Source of the DNA: Rodentibacter myodis
GTDB taxonomy: Bacteria > Pseudomonadota > Gammaproteobacteria > Enterobacterales > Pasteurellaceae
Assembly: GCF_001999305.1 (NCBI RefSeq)
Contig: NZ_MLHQ01000025.1
Location: 1-64,000 of the forward strand
Reading direction: 5' to 3'
Length of the DNA: 64,000 nucleotides
Part shown: positions 58,409-64,000 of the stretch, piece after piece
Layout of the letters: each line of letters starts with the position of its first letter
How positions within the stretch are numbered: position 1 is the stretch's first letter
Made by a program: the position numbers and the translations under genes
The notes under the pieces: generated by a model
Databases searched by the model: none
The model's input: the letters and a program-made list of their open reading frames with translations, nothing else
What the model was told of the DNA's origin: nothing

Positions 58409-60436
58409 TTATTCTGCCAATTCCGTTTGTTCGTGTGCCATTAGTTCTTGTCCTACATCGTCAAGCAAACTTAAATAGCGTTCATATTGTTTCAACATAT
58501 CGGCGATTAATTCGTCTTGATCCATATATTGCACATCGTAGCCGACCCGACCATCAAAGAAGTAAGAATAAGGCTCATAAGTGGTGCGATGTTGAATATG
58601 GGGTAAATTTTCGTCATTGATTAACTGTTCCGATACTTCACGCCCTACGGATTTGATGCCGTACATAAAATCCCGCATAGAGTCTTTCTGAATGACTAAT
58701 TCTACGGCAGGTTCGTCTTGTTCAAAGAAGGTATTTACCTGCACGCTCAAATTATATTTACCAATTAATTCTTGGCGTAATTCCCGCATCGCCGGTAGGG
58801 CTGTGCGTTTTAAAAAACGTAAAATATCTTTTTCTTGGGTTTGGTTCATCATTTGTTCCAAACGTTCTTTCCATCTTTCCCCTGTCCAGAAAATACTGGT
58901 TGGATTAACTTTGGTGGCAAAATATTTTTTATCGGCATTTAAGCCTTTCCATAGGCTGAAGCACATCACCAGCATTAAGAGGGCGAAAGGTAGGGCGACA
59001 ATTAAGGTCATTGTTTGTAAATTTGCCAAACCGCCCGATTGCATTAGTACAATCGCAACAATTGACATTAATACGCCCCACATTATCGCCTGCCAACGTG
59101 GTGATACCAAACTTTTATCCCGTGACGCAATGTTATTTAACACATAAATACCGGAGTCTGCCGACGTGATAAAAAACAGTGAAATCACCATTAAACTCAC
59201 TAAGCCGGTGAGTGTTGGCAGCGGTAAATAATCTAAGAATTTGAATAATAAAATTTCAGGTGAGGCGATCATTTCGCCGAGTTTGCCTGCCGCGATTCCG
59301 TCATTTAACCAAATGGCGGTGTTGCCAAATACGGTAAACCAAAGAATACCGAATAAACTAGGAATCACCAGTACGCCAAAGATAAATTCACGAATGGTAC
59401 GCCCCTTAGAAATGCGGGCGATAAATAAGCCCACAAATGGCGCCCAAGAACACCACCAAGCCCAATAAAGGATTGTCCAACCGCTAAACCAATCGGTATG
59501 TTCTTGCTCATATACATAGGTTTTAAAGCTAAGTTGCACTAAATTGCTGAGATAAGTTCCGATATTGTCGCTAAATGCCGAGAGTAGATACAGTGTCGGC
59601 CCACTCATCAAGACAAAAATAAGCAGTAAAAATGCCAAACTTAAATTTAATTCACTGAGAATTTTTACCCCTTTTCCTACGCCCGAAATGGCAGAAAAAA
59701 TCGCCAAACTCATTACAACTGCAATCACGATCATTTGTAAGCCGAAACTGTTTTCATCAATCCAGCCCATTTGATGCAAGCCCGCACCTAGTTGTGATGC
59801 CCCAAAACCTAAGGTTGTGATAATACCGAATAAAGTGGCAAGTAATGCCATAATGTCGATAATATCGCCCATTTTGCCATTAATACGATCTTTCAATAAG
59901 GGGTAGAAGCAAGAACGTAACGCAAGGGGCAATTTATAGCGGAAACCGAAATACGCTAAGGCTAATGCAATCATTCCATATACTGCCCAAGCGTGAATTC
60001 CCCAGTGGAATAAGGTATGTAATAAGGCCTCTTGTTGTTGATGTTCTGCCGTTCCTGTGGTGATTTCGGAAAGATAGTGGGTTAGAGGTTCAGCCACACC
60101 AAAAAACATTAAACCCACGCCCATTCCCGCCGCAAAGAGCATTGCCAACCAAGAAAGAAAACCAAATTCAGGTTCTTCTTCATCGCTGCCGAGTTTAATA
60201 TTTCCCAAGTTACTGACCGATAAAATAACCAAAAAGCTCAAAAAAATTGAGAATGTCAAAACATAAAACCAACTGAAATTGGCAAAAATACCGGCTTTTG
60301 CCAAATTTAACAGTGCCTGTGTTTGTGTCGGTGCAATTAAAATCATCACCACCAATAACAATACAAATAATAACGTCAAGCCGATTACAAAAGGATTAAA
60401 TGACGTTCGTTTTTCTATAAATTGAGATAAAGACAA
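58409..60436 (-). CDS. betT: BCCT-family transporter, probable choline/betaine transporter
   Basis: 675 residues, the BetT size class with a long C-terminal cytoplasmic domain (from about 510). Twelve hydrophobic segments; the BCCT tryptophan-rich signature is ILYWAWWCSWAPFVGLFIAR, and MFFGVAEPLTHYLSE is the glycine-rich TM region with an MGVGLMFFG start. The C-terminal soluble domain (YGIKSVGREVSEQL, end MAHEQTELAE) is like that of osmosensing BetT. Substrate choline is inferred from family and length; glycine betaine is possible. Confidence 0.88.
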   Translation of the reverse strand: MSLSQFIEKRTSFNPFVIGLTLLFVLLLVVMILIAPTQTQALLNLAKAGIFANFSWFYVLTFSIFLSFLVILSVSNLGNIKLGSDEEEPEFGFLSWLAMLFAAGMGVGLMFFGVAEPLTHYLSEITTGTAEHQQQEALLHTLFHWGIHAWAVYGMIALALAYFGFRYKLPLALRSCFYPLLKDRINGKMGDIIDIMALLATLFGIITTLGFGASQLGAGLHQMGWIDENSFGLQMIVIAVVMSLAIFSAISGVGKGVKILSELNLSLAFLLLIFVLMSGPTLYLLSAFSDNIGTYLSNLVQLSFKTYVYEQEHTDWFSGWTILYWAWWCSWAPFVGLFIARISKGRTIREFIFGVLVIPSLFGILWFTVFGNTAIWLNDGIAAGKLGEMIASPEILLFKFLDYLPLPTLTGLVSLMVISLFFITSADSGIYVLNNIASRDKSLVSPRWQAIMWGVLMSIVAIVLMQSGGLANLQTMTLIVALPFALLMLVMCFSLWKGLNADKKYFATKVNPTSIFWTGERWKERLEQMMNQTQEKDILRFLKRTALPAMRELRQELIGKYNLSVQVNTFFEQDEPAVELVIQKDSMRDFMYGIKSVGREVSEQLINDENLPHIQHRTTYEPYSYFFDGRVGYDVQYMDQDELIADMLKQYERYLSLLDDVGQELMAHEQTELAE

Positions 60437-60735
60437 ACCTTTCCCCTTAAAAATTAAGTAGATAAATTTAAAAATTCGATTTCATTCAATATTGCCCGAA
60501 AGCAAAAAGTGTGCAGTGGAACCACCGCGATGACAGCACATAGAAGTGCGATTTTGACGGAAACACTCAGTAGGCATTGAGGGATTATTTCCAAAAAGTG
60601 CAGGGACTATATCAAAAAACGATGATTATTTCAAATTAGTAGAAATTCAAACAGGAATTTCAGTTAAAAGAAAGGGAAGGCCAATTCAGGCATTCCCTTT
60701 GAGAAAATTAAAACACGTTCAAAATTGACCGCACT
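60437..60735. other. Intergenic region between BCCT transporter and tyrP
   Basis: 299 bp. No gene is supported. It must hold the BCCT gene promoter; I see no clear -35/-10 pair. The tyrP terminator hairpin lies at 60671-60700. Confidence 0.5.
60671..60700 (-). terminator. Probable terminator after tyrP
   Basis: AAAGGGAA (60671-60678) pairs with TTCCCTTT (60693-60700), with an inner GCC/GGC stem across one mismatch; CTTTTAAC follows on the minus strand. A USS (complement form) lies between it and the stop codon. Confidence 0.6.
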
Positions 60736-61956
60736 TTAGCCGGCAACAGCCGGTAAATAACCGGATTGAATTAAGAAAGGAATAACCATAATCACAATGC
60801 CAATGATCAATGCAATGATTAAGGCAATATTTCCGCCCATCACTCGGTATGGAAGTGTCGGATTCGTTTGACGGGTACGCCACGCCAAGCCGATAGGTAA
60901 AATTAAGCAATAAAATGCGCAGAGTAAACCGGCATAGCTTAACGCGGTGATAAAACCTTCCGGATAGAATAAGGCAAACGCTAATGGCGGAAGGAATGCG
61001 GCAATGGTTAATGAAAAGCGGTTAGTCGGTAAATGATAACGTTTGAACAAATCGCCTAATCCTTCAAACACCCCCAACATTACGCCAAGAAATGAGGTGA
61101 TTAAGGCTAAAGAAGAAAAGATACGAACCACTTCGCCCATTACATTAGAACCGGTAATTTCACGCACGGCATTAACCAAACCGTTTAATGTTGGGTCTGC
61201 CTGTAAAATACGCACAAATTCGCTTTGACTGAGTACACCGTGAGTGGCGAGCTGCCAGACTAAATAAGCGGCAAGCGGAATTGCCGTGCCGATTAAAATG
61301 GCACTGCGGAATTTTTCGACACTTCCTTCTAAGTAACTATTTACACTCGCCATAATGACGTGAAAACCGAATGAGGTGAAGAAAATCGGCGCGGCAGAAA
61401 TGACAAATGCATAATCCAAGGGTAATGCCATTAAGTGGTCTGTCGTTACTTTCGGCAACATCATAAATAAGACGAATGCAAAAGCGATCAATTTACCGAT
61501 AAACAATAAACGTGTAATGCCATCTACGCCTTTTGTGCCAATCACCACAAAAGAACCGAGAACAGCGGTAAAAATGATAATCGCCGTTTTAAGCGAAATG
61601 GCTTCCATACCAAAAGCGGTCGGCAAGCCTGAAAGCAACGAGCCGCCTCCGGTGATGTAAGCGGCGGAAAGGGCGTAGAGCAAAATCAATAAACTTAATG
61701 TGGAAAGAATTCGCCCCGGCACACCAAAATATTTTTCTGCCAATGTCGCCACACCGTCATCAAGCTGATCGGCAGTTTGATAAACTTCAACGAAAAGTAA
61801 GCCACTATATACAAGCAACGCCCATAACCCAATAAGCAATAATACGGTATAACCGAAGCCCATACCGGCGGAAGTTAACGGCATTGCCAACATCCCCGCC
61901 CCAATCGTTGTGCCTGCAATAATTAACGCACTGCCAAAGGTTTTGTTTTTTAGCAT
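60736..61956 (-). CDS. tyrP: Tyrosine-specific transport protein (aromatic amino-acid permease)
   Basis: 406 residues, the HAAAP family (TyrP/Mtr/TnaB). Eleven or so membrane segments starting with GSALIIAGTTIGAGMLAMPL; VIGTKGVDGITRLL and FFTSFGFHVIMASVNSYLEG are family signatures. Proton-driven uptake of tyrosine or another aromatic amino acid. The following genes tdk-tsaD-rpsU match the H. influenzae tyrP neighbourhood, which favours the TyrP name. Confidence 0.9.
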   Translation of the reverse strand: MLKNKTFGSALIIAGTTIGAGMLAMPLTSAGMGFGYTVLLLIGLWALLVYSGLLFVEVYQTADQLDDGVATLAEKYFGVPGRILSTLSLLILLYALSAAYITGGGSLLSGLPTAFGMEAISLKTAIIIFTAVLGSFVVIGTKGVDGITRLLFIGKLIAFAFVLFMMLPKVTTDHLMALPLDYAFVISAAPIFFTSFGFHVIMASVNSYLEGSVEKFRSAILIGTAIPLAAYLVWQLATHGVLSQSEFVRILQADPTLNGLVNAVREITGSNVMGEVVRIFSSLALITSFLGVMLGVFEGLGDLFKRYHLPTNRFSLTIAAFLPPLAFALFYPEGFITALSYAGLLCAFYCLILPIGLAWRTRQTNPTLPYRVMGGNIALIIALIIGIVIMVIPFLIQSGYLPAVAG

Positions 61957-62052
61957 AAAATTGTCCTTATGTTGTGTTTTTGTTGTTTAAAATAACGGTA
62001 TTATGGCAGATACACAAATGAGATATTTCCCCCATAATGCCGAAAAATAGTG

Positions 62053-62634
62053 TTAAATTTGACCGCACTTTTCTTTGTAATGATAGCGGCAAACGGAAAG
62101 ATAAGAGTCGTTTCCACCGATTTGGATTTGCTCTCCTTCCCGAATCACCTCCCCTTTTTCACTTAAACGAAGGACAAAATTCGCCTTACGCCCACAGTAA
62201 CAAATGGTTTTTAATTCTTCTAATTGATCCGCCCAAGCAAGCAAGTATTTACTGCCTTCAAACAGCTCGGCTTGGAAATCGGTGCGTAATCCATAGCACA
62301 AGACAGGAATACCCAATTTATCAACCACATCGCTGAGTTGATAAACCTGCTGTTTGGTGAGAAATTGTGCTTCATCTACCAACACGCAATGAATTTTTTT
62401 TTGCTGTAAGTGGTGGTTAATGTCATCAAATAAATTCGTGCCGGCATTAAATAAATGAGCCTCTTGAGAAATGCCGATACGGGATGTTACCTTCCCCACG
62501 CCAAAGCGATCATCAATCGCTGCCGTGTAAACCAGCGTGTTCATATTACGTTCACGGTAGTTATAAGATGATTGCAGCAACGTGGTGGACTTGCCGGCAT
62601 TCATTGTGGAGTAATAAAAATATAACTTTGCCAT
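62053..62634 (-). CDS. tdk: Thymidine kinase
   Basis: 193 residues. P-loop [20 protein letters not shown] near residues 9-28, Walker [14 protein letters not shown] with the catalytic Glu region, zinc-binding [12 protein letters not shown], and the lasso end [12 protein letters not shown]. Phosphorylates thymidine in salvage. It follows tsaD by 27 bp on the same strand. Confidence 0.96.
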   Translation of the reverse strand: MAKLYFYYSTMNAGKSTTLLQSSYNYRERNMNTLVYTAAIDDRFGVGKVTSRIGISQEAHLFNAGTNLFDDINHHLQQKKIHCVLVDEAQFLTKQQVYQLSDVVDKLGIPVLCYGLRTDFQAELFEGSKYLLAWADQLEELKTICYCGRKANFVLRLSEKGEVIREGEQIQIGGNDSYLSVCRYHYKEKCGQI

Positions 62635-62661
62635 TCTTTCATTATCCGTTTCTAAATGAGC

Positions 62662-63705
62662 CTATTCACTTTGAGTGTGGAGCGGTGGAAGTTCCATCAT
62701 CGGCCAACGCGGTTTAACGTCAATGGCTAATTCACTTTGTTGACCTTGTTTTAAACGTAAAAAACCGGTGTAGGCAATCATTGCACCGTTATCTGTGCAA
62801 AATTGTGGTTGTGGATAAAAGACTTCACCGCCTAATTTTTCCATCATTTCTGCTAAGGTTTCACGTAATTTCTTGTTTGCACTCACGCCACCGGCAATCA
62901 CCAAACGTTTGTAGCCGGTTTCTTTTAATGCGCGTTTGCATTTGATTGCCAAGGTATCTACCACGGCATCTTGGAAAGCATAAGCAATATCCGCTTTGGT
63001 TTGTTCGGTGAGTTCGCCTGCTTCTTTCATTGCCTGATTTACCGTATTGGCGGCAAAGGTTTTTAAACCTGAAAAACTGAAATCAAGTCCCGGTCGGTCG
63101 GTCATTGGTCGTGGAAAAGTAAAACGATTTGGCGTGCCTTTTTCCGCAAGACGGGAGAGTGCCGAGCCTCCCGGATAATCTAATCCGAGCAGTTTGGCGG
63201 TTTTATCAAAGGCTTCGCCTGCCGCATCATCAATAGATTCGCCAATCACCTCATATTTTCCCACGGCTTCCACCCGCACTAATTGGGTATGACCACCCGA
63301 TACCAATAATGCCACGAAAGGAAAGTGCGGTCGATTTTCATCAAGCATTGGGGCAAGTAAATGTCCTTCCATATGATGAACCCCAATCGCCGGTACATTC
63401 CACGCATAAGCAAGGGAACGGGCAATGGTTGCCCCCACCAATAATGCCCCGACAAGCCCCGGGCCGCCGGTATAAGCTACGCCGTCAATATCTTCTGCGC
63501 TGAGTTTTGCTTCTGCCAATGCCGCCTGAATTAAGGGCGCAGTTTTGCGAATATGATCGCGTGAGGCTAGTTCCGGCACGACACCGCCGTAATCGGCGTG
63601 TAAGGCAATTTGGGTGTAAAGTTGGTTCGCTACCAAGCCTTTTTCTTCATCATAAATTGCGACCCCTGTTTCATCACAGGAGGTTTCAATGCCTAAGATT
63701 TTCAT
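62662..63705 (-). CDS. tsaD: tRNA N6-adenosine threonylcarbamoyltransferase
   Basis: 347 residues from ATG 63705 ([19 protein letters not shown]), the conserved start; the open frame further upstream is not part of the gene. ASKHA fold with the metal-binding [31 protein letters not shown] and [12 protein letters not shown]. Adds threonylcarbamoyl to A37 of ANN-reading tRNAs. Formerly gcp. It diverges from rpsU, as in E. coli and H. influenzae. Confidence 0.96.
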   Translation of the reverse strand: MKILGIETSCDETGVAIYDEEKGLVANQLYTQIALHADYGGVVPELASRDHIRKTAPLIQAALAEAKLSAEDIDGVAYTGGPGLVGALLVGATIARSLAYAWNVPAIGVHHMEGHLLAPMLDENRPHFPFVALLVSGGHTQLVRVEAVGKYEVIGESIDDAAGEAFDKTAKLLGLDYPGGSALSRLAEKGTPNRFTFPRPMTDRPGLDFSFSGLKTFAANTVNQAMKEAGELTEQTKADIAYAFQDAVVDTLAIKCKRALKETGYKRLVIAGGVSANKKLRETLAEMMEKLGGEVFYPQPQFCTDNGAMIAYTGFLRLKQGQQSELAIDVKPRWPMMELPPLHTQSE

Positions 63706-63809
63706 TGATTTTCTTAATGTTATTTGCAAAATGAGGCGTGATTTTACCCTGTTTAAGCGGTTTTCACCAGTTGAAAGCATAAATATTCGGGCGATCCCCA
63801 TTCTTCCCT

Positions 63810-63838
63810 TTGCTTTTATCCTAAAAGTAGATTAGAAT
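63810..63838 (+). promoter_or_regulatory. rpsU promoter
   Basis: -35 TTGCTT (63810-63815), 17-bp spacer, -10 TAGAAT (63833-63838). Confidence 0.5.
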
Positions 63839-63855
63839 TGCGACCTTTATTAAAT

Positions 63856-63877
63856 CTGCCGTCTTTTGGGGCGGCAG
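63856..63877 (+). promoter_or_regulatory. Hairpin in the rpsU leader
   Basis: CTGCCG (63856-63861) pairs with CGGCAG (63872-63877), extendable by two pairs. It lies about 15 nt after the expected transcription start. Confidence 0.45.
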
Positions 63878-63925
63878 TAAAATTTTAAATTGCAATTAAA
63901 TTAAACTCATTGAGGTGATTGGCTT

Positions 63926-64000
63926 ATGCCTGTAATTAAAGTACGTGAAAACGAATCATTTGACGTAGCTTTACGTCGTTTCAAACGCTCTTGCGAAAAA
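63926..64000 (+). CDS. rpsU: 30S ribosomal protein S21 (3' end outside window)
   Basis: The first 25 codons read MPVIKVRENESFDVALRRFK followed by RSCEK, the exact N-terminus of S21. RBS TGAGGTGAT. The gene runs off the end of the window. S21 helps mRNA start-site recognition; the gene usually begins the rpsU-dnaG-rpoD operon. Confidence 0.97.
   Translation, partial: MPVIKVRENESFDVALRRFKRSCEK

Noticed and set aside
63706-63801. N-terminal extension of TsaD
   Set aside because: TsaD proteins begin at [13 protein letters not shown]; the upstream codons overlap the rpsU promoter region.

Overview
This 64 kb window comes from the chromosome of a gamma-proteobacterium of the family Pasteurellaceae. 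The 9-base core AAGTGCGGT and its complement ACCGCACTT recur throughout, inside genes and as inverted pairs between genes; this is the Haemophilus influenzae-type DNA uptake signal (USS). Gene neighbourhoods also match H. influenzae: pyrG next to a polar amino-acid ABC transporter, narQ-murB-rpoH, brnQ-nhaA, and tyrP-tdk-tsaD-rpsU. Haemophilus, Aggregatibacter, Pasteurella and Rodentibacter all fit, and I cannot name the species from sequence alone.

Layout. 1-7.0 kb (minus strand) is a type VI secretion cargo locus: a DUF4123 adaptor/chaperone, a 932-residue VasX/BTH_I2691-type effector with membrane segments, and then an array of three DUF6708 membrane proteins (probable immunity proteins). 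Between the array members lie two orphan scraps of effector C-termini. 7.3-31.6 kb is mostly housekeeping: pyrG, an amino-acid ABC transporter, pirin, a DMT exporter, nudC-hemE-yjaG-hupA, a DeoR-type regulator, glmS, narQ, murB, rpoH, plsY, folB, the rpsF-priB-rpsR-rplI operon, infA, rsmA-apaH, ndh and folD. 31.7-33.0 kb holds tRNA-Pro and tRNA-Arg, followed by a small AT-rich islet with a 32-residue Gly/Asn/Pro-rich peptide gene and two unknown genes. 33.0-39.5 kb is housekeeping again (srmB, yfiC, pnuC, rapA, rluA).

39.7-45.7 kb is a metabolic accessory block. A LysR regulator diverges from genes for an NAD(P)H:quinone-type flavoprotein, a YciI-like protein, a small alpha/beta-barrel protein, a DJ-1/PfpI protein, an amidohydrolase of the resorcylate-decarboxylase type with a possible Tat leader, and a secreted double-ABM-domain protein. 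Together they look like a quinone/aromatic or electrophile-handling system. 45.7-47.5 kb is a three-gene islet of unknown function. 47.7-64 kb returns to core genes (rnr, rlmB, brnQ, nhaA, uvrA, ssb, a BCCT transporter, tyrP, tdk, tsaD, start of rpsU), interrupted by a multiply frameshifted FkbM methyltransferase pseudogene.

The most interesting system is the T6SS array. The immunity-like paralogues are nearly identical except for one short stretch that topology places in the periplasmic loop, and the array keeps effector-tail fossils, as expected for tail replacement with retention of old immunity genes. One paralogue carries a C9 tract that could switch it on and off.
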